Below are positions 1-7,003 of a stretch of DNA of 13,613 bases, one piece after another. Source of the stretch: Planctomycetales bacterium (GTDB lineage: Bacteria; Planctomycetota; SBBH01). The position numbers and the translations under genes were made by a program. The notes beneath the pieces were generated by a model. The model did not search any database. It had not been told where the DNA came from and saw only the letters and a program-made list of their open reading frames with translations. The stretch is taken from contig SBBH01000240.1 of NCBI GenBank assembly GCA_005239795.1, forward strand, positions 1 through 13,613. Direction: 5' to 3'. Each line of letters begins with the position of its first letter. Within the stretch, counting starts at the first letter, position 1.

Positions 1-306
1 CCCCTTCTCTCCCCACATCAGCAGATGAAAACGTCTGCGCCGCCAAGCGATGGCCGCCGCCGCCGCGACGACAGACAGGGCGTGAATGGACGAGACGGCG
101 ACGATCCGCGAGGGATTCGCCCCCTGCCAAACCGGAAAAATCCAGGCCAAAAACGAGGCGGCCAGAATCCACACGGCGAAAACCGCCCCGACATCGCCCC
201 ACGGCCAAGGAGGAGGGCACTCGCCGCTCGCAGGGCGAGCGAGCCTCCCCAGGCACCCGGCCGAGACCGCAAGCCCCAACCCGGCCAGAACGAGGGGAGG
301 ATTCAC
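1..306 (-). CDS. Hypothetical membrane protein, N-terminal part (partial, runs off the window)
   Basis: This frame is open to the window edge. From the GTG at 306 it encodes 102 residues with hydrophobic segments at about 4-19, 38-58 and 68-88, the last followed by a run of Arg (WRRRRFHLL). The GTG overlaps the upstream stop as GTGA, which suggests coupling; the frame is also open further upstream, and the GTG at 321 or TTG at 327 are alternative starts. No SD is seen. The arrangement of a short hydrophobic start, a PWPWG-like link and further helices recalls N-termini of CPBP-type intramembrane proteases, but the catalytic motif would lie outside the window, so no function is assigned. Confidence 0.5.
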   Translation of the reverse strand, partial: MNPPLVLAGLGLAVSAGCLGRLARPASGECPPPWPWGDVGAVFAVWILAASFLAWIFPVWQGANPSRIVAVSSIHALSVVAAAAAIAWRRRRFHLLMWGEKG

Positions 307-722
307 GACCGAGGAAAGCACAGCCAAATCTGAGCGCCTAGGAGCGCCGCGAGGACGGCGGTCTTGACGAGAAAAATCATCCGGACCACGGTGCCAAGGT
401 AGCGCTCCTTGGCCGCCGGATCGGTCATGACGCGCGCCGGATCGAACCGCACGAGGAACCAGTTGACGTCCCGCACCGGGTCGTCCGTGCGCACCGCGAG
501 GCACCCCCCGAAACTGCTCGCGATATAGAAGAGAATCCCTATGACGGAAAAGAAAAACAGGTCGGAATCGGGCCCGGCGGGGGCGAGCGCCTCATCGGCC
601 GCGGCGGCCCGGGCCGCCGCCACCTTGAGGCAGACCCCCAAGAGCGCCGCGAGCAATCCTGCAGGAAATAGCTCCCAAGCCGGTGAGTAAAAGTCCCCGA
701 TCCGTCGTCGGGCGGTCGTCAT
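303..722 (-). CDS. Hypothetical three-helix membrane protein
   Basis: I do not recognise the family. The 139-residue frame starts at ATG and has three hydrophobic segments, at about residues 18-38, 55-77 and 111-135, each long enough to span a membrane. Between the second and third is a hydrophilic stretch with DDPVRDVNWFLVRFD, which would be a soluble loop. There is no clear SD upstream. The start lies 56 nt after rplQ, in an AT-rich gap with no intrinsic terminator, so it could be read through from the alpha operon or have its own promoter. Its stop overlaps a GTG start of the next frame. The pattern of hydrophobic segments and the arrangement make it likely to be real. Confidence 0.6.
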   Translation of the reverse strand: MTTARRRIGDFYSPAWELFPAGLLAALLGVCLKVAAARAAAADEALAPAGPDSDLFFFSVIGILFYIASSFGGCLAVRTDDPVRDVNWFLVRFDPARVMTDPAAKERYLGTVVRMIFLVKTAVLAALLGAQIWLCFPRS

Positions 723-778
723 ATAAGGGACCGTGCAGGATTAATGGATAGTTTTGTCAGTTATTTTCGCGCGAATCC

Positions 779-1312
779 TTAGGAGGAGGTGGCAACTTTC
801 TTCTGACCTTCTTTTTTGGATTTAGACTTTCCGGGGAGGCGCTCCCGGATCTTCCCCATGAGCCCCTTCTTGGCGGGCTCGCCGGTCCCCTTGTCCTTAT
901 CGTGGCCAGAGGGCGCGTCGGCCGGCTTGAAGTCCACGAGCTCAAAAAGCACCTTGTCGGCGGCGTCCCCGACGCTCCAGGCCCTGAACCGGCCGTGGGC
1001 GCCCCCCAGATGCAGGATGCGCGTGTACCCTCCGTTGCGAGCGGCAAGCGGCGGGGCGATCACCCTGAAAAGCCTCCCGATGACCTCCTGATCGGGAAGC
1101 TGGGCCAGGGCGCGCCTCTGGGACGCCAGATCCCCGCGCCGCCCCAGGGTGATGAGGCGGTGCACGAAGGGGGTGACCTCCTTCGCCTTGGCCGGGGTTG
1201 TGACAATACGGCCGTCGGCCGACAGGATGAGGGCGCGGCTTAAAGCCCGCATCAGAGCGAGCCGCTCCTGGGAATTCCTGCCGAGTTTCCTGCCGCGGTT
1301 CCTGTGCCTCAC
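779..1312 (-). CDS. rplQ: 50S ribosomal protein L17 with C-terminal tail
   Basis: L17 binds 23S rRNA near the exit tunnel. With the GTG at 1312 as the start, the 177-residue product begins MRHRNRGRKLGRNSQERLALMRAL, the standard L17 opening (residues 1-24, region), and continues to GGYTRILHLGG (94-104) and FELVDF (123-128). The family is about 115-130 residues, so about 49 residues (129-177) are an added Lys/Gly/Asp/Pro tail. GGGAGAG lies upstream of the GTG. The frame is open to 1405, but that segment lies in the rpoA-rplQ spacer and does not resemble L17. Confidence 0.96.
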   Translation of the reverse strand: MRHRNRGRKLGRNSQERLALMRALSRALILSADGRIVTTPAKAKEVTPFVHRLITLGRRGDLASQRRALAQLPDQEVIGRLFRVIAPPLAARNGGYTRILHLGGAHGRFRAWSVGDAADKVLFELVDFKPADAPSGHDKDKGTGEPAKKGLMGKIRERLPGKSKSKKEGQKKVATSS

Positions 1313-1408
1313 GTGCGCTCTCCCTGGAATCTTTCCGTTAGGCTGTGTCTGACAAATCTGTTTCGAATTTACTGAACATTTGCACCCTTTCGGATTACCG
1401 GACAAAAC
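1313..1408 (-). other. rpoA-rplQ spacer, 96 nt
   Basis: The gap is richer in A and T than the flanking genes. I see the rplQ SD at its end and only short inverted pairs (TGTC-A-GACA and the palindrome TTCGAA). No convincing promoter, terminator or repeat array was found. It has no 7-nt periodicity. Confidence 0.5.
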
Positions 1409-2446
1409 CTAGCTCTGCGCCGCCGATTGCTGCTGCGCCGCGCCGGCCAGCTCCTCGAGGTCCACCACCATTCCAAAGGAAAGCCCCAGCTCGACGAGTT
1501 TCTGCTTCACCTCGTCGAGCGACGTCTTCCCGAAATTGCGGACCTTTAACATGTCCTGCTCGGAGCGCGACACGAGCTCCCCAATCGTGCGGATATTCTC
1601 AGCGTTCAGGCAGTTCGAGGCGCGCACAGAAAGATCCAGCTCCGCCACGGGCATCCGCAACTTCTCCAAGAGTTCCTGCTTGTGCTTCAACTTCTCGCGC
1701 AGCTCCCCCTGGCGAACTTTCTCTTGCTGGAGCTCCTGCCCCAAATCGAAATACTGCACGAAGGGGTTCAGATGCTTGCGGAGGATCTTGGAGGCCTCGA
1801 CCAACGCCATCTCGGGCGTCACCACGCCCGTGGTCCAGATTTCCATGATCAAGCGGTCATAGTTGGTGACCTGCCCCACGCGGCACTCCTCGGTTTTGTA
1901 GCGGACGCGGCGCACAGGGGAGAAATTGGCGTCGACGGCGATCGTCCCCAAGTCCTTCTGTTGGGGCATGAGGTCCTCGGCGATCATATAGCCACGCCCC
2001 TTCTGGATCTCGAGCTCCATCTCCAGTTCGCGCTTCTCCGTGAGGGTGCAGACCACATGGTCGGGGTTGACAATCGTGACCGTGGGATCGGTCTGGAAGT
2101 CCCCCGCGGTGACGGGCCCCTTGCGGTCAACCTTGAGGCGGATGCGACGGGGTTCGTCGGTCTGCATCTGAACCAGGATCCCCTTGACGTTCAGGACCAA
2201 GTCGGTGACGTCTTCTAAGACCCCTGGAACCGTCGTAAACTCGTGGGTGATCCCCGGGACGCGAAGCGACGTCACGGCCGCCCCCTCCAAAGACGAGAGC
2301 AGGACACGGCGCAGGCTGTTTCCGATCGTCGTGCCGAATCCGCGCTCGAAAGGCTCCGCCATGAAGCGGCCGTACGCGGGGCCCAGGGCCGCCGCGTCGA
2401 ACTGGATCGTTGTGGGCAGTTCAAAACCGCGCCAGCGAATGCGCAT
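1409..2446 (-). CDS. rpoA: DNA-directed RNA polymerase subunit alpha
   Basis: The alpha subunit forms the dimer on which RNA polymerase assembles. The 345-residue product has an N-terminal domain (about 1-235) with EPFERGFGTTIGNSLRRVLLSSLEGAA (31-57, region) and LNPFVQYFDLG, and a C-terminal helix-hairpin-helix domain (about 266-328). In the latter, Arg275 and Asn278 in VRASNCL and Gly306 in RNFGKTSL correspond to the E. coli residues R265, N268 and G296, which contact UP-element DNA. The linker (236-265) is rich in Gln, Glu, Lys and Leu. I chose the ATG at 2446 for its SD; the open frame to 2482 would add a Gly/Lys leader from the hairpin region. It ends with a Gln/Ala/Ser tail. Confidence 0.98.
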   Translation of the reverse strand: MRIRWRGFELPTTIQFDAAALGPAYGRFMAEPFERGFGTTIGNSLRRVLLSSLEGAAVTSLRVPGITHEFTTVPGVLEDVTDLVLNVKGILVQMQTDEPRRIRLKVDRKGPVTAGDFQTDPTVTIVNPDHVVCTLTEKRELEMELEIQKGRGYMIAEDLMPQQKDLGTIAVDANFSPVRRVRYKTEECRVGQVTNYDRLIMEIWTTGVVTPEMALVEASKILRKHLNPFVQYFDLGQELQQEKVRQGELREKLKHKQELLEKLRMPVAELDLSVRASNCLNAENIRTIGELVSRSEQDMLKVRNFGKTSLDEVKQKLVELGLSFGMVVDLEELAGAAQQQSAAQS

Positions 2447-2517
2447 GAATCTCTCCTTTTTTTTTGCCCCGCCGCCGCCCATTCGGGGGCGGCGCCGTTT
2501 GCGCCGACGGGGCTCCC
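2447..2517 (-). other. rpoA leader: GC hairpin, A-tract and SD
   Basis: In the transcript, an 8-bp GC-only stem with a 6-nt loop (2494-2487 with 2480-2473) is followed by nine consecutive A residues (2465-2457) and then AAGGAGAG, the SD for the rpoA ATG at 2446. The hairpin is followed by A, not U, so it is not an intrinsic terminator for the operon. It may act as a spacer or stabilise the RNA end; no function is shown. Confidence 0.6.
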
Positions 2518-3141
2518 CTAACGGGACGCGAACTCGACGATCAACTGGTCATGCACCGGCACCTGCACTTCGGCCAGGACCGGCGCGGCCGTCACCTTCA
2601 CCTCCAATTGCTCCGTGTCCACCAGGATCCATGAGGGCACCGTGCGGCCGCGCGTCTCCTCCAGGGCCGCCCGGATGATTTTTTGTGAGCGCGCGCGGGG
2701 AACGGGATTCACGCGGTCCCCCGACTCGACCACGAACGAGGGGATGTCGACCCGCCGGTCGTTCACCCGGATGTGCCCATGGGCGATGACCTGCCGGGCA
2801 TGGGCATGGCTGGCGGCCCATCCGGCCCGATACAGAAGATTGTCGAGACGGCTCTCGATCCCCCGCACGAGGTTCTCACCGGTGTTCCCCTTGGCGCGCC
2901 CCGCCTCGGAGAAGACCCGCTTGAACTGCCGTTCCAAAAGGCCGTAGACACGCTTGACGCGCTGTTTTTCGCGCATATGGATGGCATAGGCGGTGGGGCG
3001 CTTGCGGGACTGGTGCATGCCGGGGGTGGTCTCGCGCTTAGAGACCGGACACTTGGGGCTCTCGCACTTGGCCCCTTTCAAGTAGAGTTTGATCCCCTCC
3101 CGGCGGCACAATCGACACTTGGCATCCACCCAACGCGCCAC
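2518..3141 (-). CDS. rpsD: 30S ribosomal protein S4, zinc-binding form
   Basis: S4 nucleates assembly of the small subunit on 16S rRNA and in Escherichia coli represses the alpha operon. The 207-residue product has Cys at 9, 12, 26 and 31 (CRLC and CESPKC), the zinc-binding form, and an S4 RNA-binding domain at about 97-160 (RLDNLLYRAGWA, then ARQVIAHGHIRVNDRRVDIPS). I chose the GTG at 3141 because AAAGGAG lies just upstream and the protein then aligns with S4 in full. An in-frame upstream extension to 3234 would translate the repeat array. A 71-nt spacer leads to rpoA. Confidence 0.97.
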   Translation of the reverse strand: MARWVDAKCRLCRREGIKLYLKGAKCESPKCPVSKRETTPGMHQSRKRPTAYAIHMREKQRVKRVYGLLERQFKRVFSEAGRAKGNTGENLVRGIESRLDNLLYRAGWAASHAHARQVIAHGHIRVNDRRVDIPSFVVESGDRVNPVPRARSQKIIRAALEETRGRTVPSWILVDTEQLEVKVTAAPVLAEVQVPVHDQLIVEFASR

Positions 3142-3169
3142 ATTCGCTCCTTTAAAAAGCGCTTTTTGA

Positions 3170-3246
3170 AATGAGAACTGGAGAATGAGAAATGAAACGG
3201 CAAGATGCGGTTTTCCACATTTCACATTTCTCATTTCTCATTTCGG
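3170..3246 (-). repeat. Eleven 7-nt units with inverted arms in the rpsK-rpsD spacer
   Basis: On the plus strand, 3170-3246 divides exactly into eleven 7-nt units. The first four resemble AATGAGA and the last four resemble ATTTCTC, its approximate reverse complement; three units between are less regular. AATGAGAAATG at 3184-3194 and CATTTCTCATT at 3225-3235 are exact inverted copies of 11 nt, so the rpsK-rpsD transcript could fold into a stem with a 30-nt loop. The composition is much richer in A and T than the flanking genes. Confidence 0.88.
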
Positions 3247-3254
3247 AGCTCACT

Positions 3255-3626
3255 CTAGACTCGCCTTCGCTTCGGCGGCCGGCAGCCGTTATGAGGCAAA
3301 GGGGTCACATCCTCGATCGAGACGATCCGGATCCCCGCCCCTTGAAACGCCGAGATCGCCGACTCGCGGCCCGACCCTGGGCCATTCACGCGCACCTCGA
3401 TCTCCTTGACGCCAAGTTTTCTGGCCTTCTCCGCGGCGCTCTCGGCCGCGCGCTGGGCGGCATAGGGGGTGCTTTTCCGGGTCCCCTTGAACTGGACGGT
3501 GCCGGCGGAGGCCCAGCAGAGCGTCTCGCCAGCGGCGTCGGTGACAGTGATGATGGTGTTGTTAAAACTCGCCTTGACGTGGGCGATCGCCTTCTCCACC
3601 TGTTTGCGTTCTCGCTTGGCGGCCAC
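3255..3626 (-). CDS. rpsK: 30S ribosomal protein S11
   Basis: S11 is on the platform of the small subunit, near the mRNA exit. The 123-residue product shows KAIAHVKASFNNTIITVTD (about 12-30), AGTVQFKGTRKSTPYAAQ, VNGPGSGRESAI and the almost invariant ending PHNGCRPPKRRRV. Length is normal. The start is GTG, with AAAGGA five bases upstream in the 15-nt gap after rpsM. Its stop is followed by 113 nt of largely repeat sequence before rpsD. Confidence 0.98.
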   Translation of the reverse strand: MAAKRERKQVEKAIAHVKASFNNTIITVTDAAGETLCWASAGTVQFKGTRKSTPYAAQRAAESAAEKARKLGVKEIEVRVNGPGSGRESAISAFQGAGIRIVSIEDVTPLPHNGCRPPKRRRV

Positions 3627-3641
3627 GCGTTTCCTTTCCGA

Positions 3642-4022
3642 CTACATTTCCTTGACGCTGCGTTTCACGGCCACCGTCTTGCGGGGCCCCTTACGCGTGC
3701 GGGCGTTCGTACGCGTGCGCTGGCCGCGCACAGGCAGGCCCCGGATGTGGCGCATCCCCCGGTAGCACCGGATGTCCTTCAGACGCTGGATGTTCTGGGC
3801 GGTCTCGCGGCGGAGAATCCCCTCCACCGGGAAGTTCTTGTCGATGTAGGCGGCGATGCGGCTCACCTCGTCGTCGGTGAGATCCTTGGCGTGCTTGTTC
3901 TCGTCAATCGAAAGAGCAGAAAGGATGTCGTGGGAGCGGCTCTTGCCGACCCCAAAGATATAGGTCAACGCGATAAAAGCCCGTTTGTTCGGGGGGAGGT
4001 CCACCCCGGCAATGCGCGCCAT
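3642..4022 (-). CDS. rpsM: 30S ribosomal protein S13
   Basis: S13 lies in the head of the small subunit and forms bridges to the large subunit. The 126-residue product matches the family throughout: MARIAGVDLPPNKRAFIALTYIFGVGKSRS at the N-terminus (given as a region, residues 1-30), RREtype segment LRRETAQNIQRL, then IRCYRGMRHIRGLPVRGQRTRTNARTRKG and a basic tail. It opens the alpha-operon part of the cluster. In many bacteria infA and rpmJ precede it, but here only 89 nt separate it from map. An AAGGGG lies eight bases before the ATG. Confidence 0.98.
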   Translation of the reverse strand: MARIAGVDLPPNKRAFIALTYIFGVGKSRSHDILSALSIDENKHAKDLTDDEVSRIAAYIDKNFPVEGILRRETAQNIQRLKDIRCYRGMRHIRGLPVRGQRTRTNARTRKGPRKTVAVKRSVKEM

Positions 4023-4036
4023 AGTTAGAGCCCCTT

Positions 4037-4066
4037 AAGATACTGGGGTCACGTCTCTTATGTCAA
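4037..4066 (-). promoter_or_regulatory. Possible sigma-70-type promoter before rpsM
   Basis: In the minus-strand sense a perfect TTGACA (4066-4061) is followed after 18 nt by TATCTT (4042-4037), which matches the -10 consensus at four of six positions. The 89-nt gap is visibly richer in A and T than the flanking genes. A caution is that the predicted start site, near 4030, would leave only about 8 nt before the rpsM ATG at 4022 and would cut through AAGGGG, the only SD-like sequence. The promoter is therefore plausible but not convincing. Confidence 0.35.
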
Positions 4067-4111
4067 CAGTTTTAAGCACCAAATCCAAAATTCCCAATAA
4101 ACATCAAGCAC

Positions 4112-4900
4112 TTATCCCTCTTGTTGGCTGCAGCGCGTCAGCACCTCGTGTCCGGAGGCTGTGACCACCACGGTGTCCTCGAAGTGGGCCGAGAGTTTGC
4201 GGTCGGCCGTCACGACAGTCCAACCGTCCTTCAGGATTTCCACGTCGTGGGTCCCGTGGGTGAACATCGGCTCGATCGCCAGGACCATCCCCGGCTCGAG
4301 GACGACGTCGTTAGCGAGAAGGTCGGGCGAGACGAAGTTGGGAACCTGCGGATCCTCGTGCAGGGCCGTCCCGATCCCATGGCCGACGAACTTCCGAACG
4401 ACCTCGTACCCCTTGCGCTGGGCCACCGCCTGGATCGCCCGGGCCAGCTCTGAGAGCTTCGCGCCGGGGCGCACGCACGCGACCCCGGCCGAAAGCCCTT
4501 GGCGCGTCGTCTCGCAAAGCTCCTTGGCGCCAGGCGAGATCTTCCCGACCGCGTAGGTGCGCGCCCCGTCGCCGTAGTAGTTCTGGTAGCGCACCCCCAC
4601 ATCGGCTGTGAAGAGGTCCCCTTCCTTGAGCTTGCGCGCGCCAGGGATCCCGTGGACCACCTCCTCGTTGACGGAGGCGCAGATCGACGCGGGGAACCCC
4701 CGGTACCCTTTGAAGGCGGGCTCCCCCCGCTGGGCGCGCATCCACTCCTCGGCCAGGCGGTCGAGCTCGCTCGTCGAGACGCCCGGCTTCACCCACGTCT
4801 CCATCTCGCGCAGGATTTCCGCGACGATGCGGGAGGCCGTGCGCATCTTGGCGATCTCCCGCTCCGACTTGATAGTGATCACGGCCTGTCCCCAGCTCAT
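4112..4900 (-). CDS. map: Type I methionine aminopeptidase
   Basis: The enzyme removes the initiator methionine from nascent proteins when the second residue is small. The 262-residue product has all expected residues: His83 (VVHGIPG), metal ligands Asp100 (TADVG), Asp111 (YGDGARTY), His174 (FVGHGIG), Glu210 (AIEPMF) and Glu241 (HFEDT). It lacks the N-terminal zinc-finger extension of some homologues. The ATG overlaps the adk stop, so translation is probably coupled; the first eight residues are slightly longer than the common start (ITIKSEREI). It ends 89 nt before rpsM. Confidence 0.98.
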   Translation of the reverse strand: MSWGQAVITIKSEREIAKMRTASRIVAEILREMETWVKPGVSTSELDRLAEEWMRAQRGEPAFKGYRGFPASICASVNEEVVHGIPGARKLKEGDLFTADVGVRYQNYYGDGARTYAVGKISPGAKELCETTRQGLSAGVACVRPGAKLSELARAIQAVAQRKGYEVVRKFVGHGIGTALHEDPQVPNFVSPDLLANDVVLEPGMVLAIEPMFTHGTHDVEILKDGWTVVTADRKLSAHFEDTVVVTASGHEVLTRCSQQEG

Positions 4901-5577
4901 GCCGTGCGCCGGCTGGAGAGCTTCTTCAGAACGTCCAGGATCTCTCGGGCCAGAGGCTCGACTTCCTTCGCGCCGTCGAGGTCCACCAGGAGCCCGCTTT
5001 TCCGGTAGCGCGCCACGAGCGCCTCTGTCTGATCGCGGTAGACCGCCAAGCGCTTTTTGACCGTCTCAGGTTTGTCATCGTCGCGCTGGACGAGCGCCCC
5101 GCCGCATCCGTCGCAGACGCCGGCTTTCCGTGGAGGGATGTTCGCCACGTGATAGGTGCGGCCGCAGGAAGGGCAGACGCGCCGCCCCGACAGCCGCTCG
5201 ACAATCAGGGTGTCTGGCGCCGTCATGTAGAAGACGACGTCCAAAGGGGTTTTCGAGGCCGCCAGATCCGCCTCCAAAGCGTCCGCCTGCGGGACGCTCC
5301 GGGGGTAGCCGTCGAGCAGAAACCCCTTTTGGGCATCAGGCCGGGCGAGCCGCTCGCGGACCATCCGGATCACGATCCGATCGGGGACGAGCTCCCCGCG
5401 GTCCATGAACGCCTTCACCTCGAGCCCGACGGGAGTGGCCCCCTTGACGTTCTCCCGGAAAAGATCCCCGGTGGCGATGTGTGGGATCGCGAGCGCCTCT
5501 GTGATCCGCGCGGCCTGCGTCCCCTTTCCAGCGCCGGGAGGACCGAGAAAGACGAGGCGATAGTTCGTGTTCATCAT
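4897..5577 (-). CDS. adk: Adenylate kinase with zinc-binding LID
   Basis: Adenylate kinase catalyses ATP + AMP = 2 ADP in the cytoplasm. The 226-residue product has the P-loop GPPGAGKGT (12-20), the AMP-binding ATGDLFRE (35-42), FLLDGYPRS (86-94), and a long LID with two Cys pairs, C135-x2-C138 and C155-x2-C158, typical of zinc-stabilised enzymes. Length is normal for the long form. The two adjacent ATGs at 5577 and 5574 follow a heptamer array directly, without an SD; the next upstream in-frame codons include a stop at 5583-5581, so the start cannot lie further out. Its TGA overlaps the map ATG as ATGA. Confidence 0.98.
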   Translation of the reverse strand: MMNTNYRLVFLGPPGAGKGTQAARITEALAIPHIATGDLFRENVKGATPVGLEVKAFMDRGELVPDRIVIRMVRERLARPDAQKGFLLDGYPRSVPQADALEADLAASKTPLDVVFYMTAPDTLIVERLSGRRVCPSCGRTYHVANIPPRKAGVCDGCGGALVQRDDDKPETVKKRLAVYRDQTEALVARYRKSGLLVDLDGAKEVEPLAREILDVLKKLSSRRTA

Positions 5578-5636
5578 GCGTCATGCGTCATGCGTCACGA
5601 GACACGCGTGACGCGTGTCTCGTGACGCGTGACGGC
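5574..5636 (-). repeat. Nine 7-nt units with a perfect 37-bp palindrome in the adk-secY spacer
   Basis: On the plus strand three exact copies of TCATGCG lie at 5574-5594, followed by six related 7-nt units (such as TGACGCG, three times with small changes) to 5636. Bases 5592-5609 and 5611-5628 are perfect inverted copies, 18 nt each around one central base. The first repeat unit contains the ATG start codons of adk, so the array runs into the coding region and leaves no room for an SD. CACGCGTGACG at 5603 recurs in the secY-rplO spacer at 7071. Confidence 0.92.
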
Positions 5637-5644
5637 CATTTACC

Positions 5645-6979
5645 TTATCCGAACCTGCCGCGCATGCGGGTCTTGTGCATGAATCCCTCGCGCTGGCGCA
5701 TCAGGAGATGCGATTCTATCTTTTGCGTCACGTCGAGCATCACCCCCACCACGATCAGAAGCCCGGTCCCTCCCATGAACCGCAGGACGAGCCACATGTC
5801 TGGCGGCGCGTCACGCAGCAGAAAGAAGCCGATCATGGTCGGAAAGACCGAGAGCGCCGCCAGAAACGCCGCCCCCGCGAGCGTCACGCGGTTCATGATC
5901 TTCTCGAGATACTCCGCCGTGTGCGGGCCGGGCCGGATCCCGGGGATGAACGAGCCGTATTGCTTCAGGTTATCGGCCCACTCGTTGGGGTTAAAAACCA
6001 TCGAAGTGTAGAAAAAGGCGAAAACAAAAATCAGGGCGACGTAGGGCACGATGTAGAGAAATCGGTCCGGGTGGAACGCCTCGGCAAATCCCCACCCGGC
6101 CCACTGCAGGAAGCCGATCGGGAACTGGAGCATCGCGCTCGCGAAAATGACCGGGATGACGCCGGCCTGATTGACGCGCAAGGGGAGATACGAGCGGGTC
6201 CCCAAGGACATCCCCATCCCGCGGACTTGCCGGGCCGACTGCATCGGGATGCGGCGCTGTCCCTGCGTAATGAAGATAATTCCCACCACGACCCCCACGT
6301 AGATCGCGAAGAGCACCACGATCTGCCCCGACCAGACCTTGCCGGCTTCCGGGACGAGCGAGGCGCTCTGGGCGATGGCCGCGATCGTGAAGGGCATGTC
6401 GGCGATGATATTGGCCATGATGAGGACCGAGGCCCCCTCGCCGATCCCGAACTCCGTGATCTGCTCGCCGAGCCACATGCAGAAGATCGACCCCGCCACG
6501 AGGCTCAGGATCGCCGGAAACTGGAAGCTCCAGAACCCGGTCTCAGAAAGCGCCGGCGTGGGTGCCGCGCGGTTTTGCGCCACGAACTGGCTCACGAGGA
6601 CGAACGCCTGGAAGGCGGCCACGAGCACCGTCGCGTAGCGGGCGTACTGCTGGATCCTCTGCTGGCCGGCACGTCCCTCCTTGAGCATCTTCTCGAAGGC
6701 GGGGATGACGTGGCCGAGCATCTGGAAGATGATGGACGAGGTGATGTAGGGGATGATCCCGAGGGCGAAAAGCCCTCCTTTTTCGAGGGCGCCGCCGGTA
6801 AAGGCGTTCATCCACCCCTGCAGAAAGCCGAACCCGCCGAAGATCTGCCCCAATCCCGCGGGGTTTCCTGGAAGCGGGATGTAGACCCCCAGCCGAAAGA
6901 TGAAGAGGATGATGAAGGTGACGATGAGCTTCTTGCGGAGCTCCGGGATTTCCCACATCGTGCGGATCTTCTCGATCAT
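5645..6979 (-). CDS. secY: Preprotein translocase channel subunit SecY
   Basis: SecY forms the membrane channel for exported and inner-membrane proteins, with SecE and SecG, driven by SecA or the ribosome. The 444-residue product shows about ten hydrophobic segments, IPELRKKLIVTF at the start, the plug region after the first helix (about 43-75), GIIPYITSSIIFQ (75-87), the cytoplasmic loop QRRIPMQSAR (241-250), SFIPGIRPG (343-351), and GGTGLLIVVGVMLD plus LLMRQREGFM near the end. I chose the ATG at 6979 because GAGAG precedes it and the protein then begins like other SecY proteins. The frame is open upstream to 7066 (including ATG at 7000), but that part is the heptamer repeat region. Confidence 0.97.
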   Translation of the reverse strand: MIEKIRTMWEIPELRKKLIVTFIILFIFRLGVYIPLPGNPAGLGQIFGGFGFLQGWMNAFTGGALEKGGLFALGIIPYITSSIIFQMLGHVIPAFEKMLKEGRAGQQRIQQYARYATVLVAAFQAFVLVSQFVAQNRAAPTPALSETGFWSFQFPAILSLVAGSIFCMWLGEQITEFGIGEGASVLIMANIIADMPFTIAAIAQSASLVPEAGKVWSGQIVVLFAIYVGVVVGIIFITQGQRRIPMQSARQVRGMGMSLGTRSYLPLRVNQAGVIPVIFASAMLQFPIGFLQWAGWGFAEAFHPDRFLYIVPYVALIFVFAFFYTSMVFNPNEWADNLKQYGSFIPGIRPGPHTAEYLEKIMNRVTLAGAAFLAALSVFPTMIGFFLLRDAPPDMWLVLRFMGGTGLLIVVGVMLDVTQKIESHLLMRQREGFMHKTRMRGRFG

Positions 6980-7003
6980 GGCCGCACTCTCGAGAAACAT
7001 GAG

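Noticed and set aside
25..333. Plus-strand open frame of about 100 codons at the left end
   Set aside because: It is Arg/Pro/Gly-rich and opposite to a minus-strand frame with clear hydrophobic segments, which is the better candidate.
723..778. Intrinsic terminator after rplQ
   Set aside because: The only structure is the short palindrome TTCGCGCGAA, followed by AAATAAC and not by a U-run.
1313..1405. Longer rplQ start from TTG at 1405
   Set aside because: The added residues do not match L17, and GTG at 1312 has an SD and the family start RHRNRGRKLGR.
2447..2482. Longer rpoA start (extra residues MGGGGAKKKERF)
   Set aside because: The ATG at 2446 has a good SD and gives the family N-terminus; the extra codons come from the GC hairpin and A-tract.
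2473..2494. GC hairpin next to a nine-base T/A run as an intrinsic terminator
   Set aside because: In the direction of the genes the stem is followed by A. On the plus strand the T-run comes before the stem, so it does not fit a terminator in either direction.
3142..3234. Longer rpsD start
   Set aside because: It would translate the heptamer array; GTG at 3141 has an SD and aligns with S4.
5574..5636. CRISPR array or insertion-sequence ends
   Set aside because: The units are 7 nt with no unique spacers, and there are no cas genes, transposase or target-site duplications.
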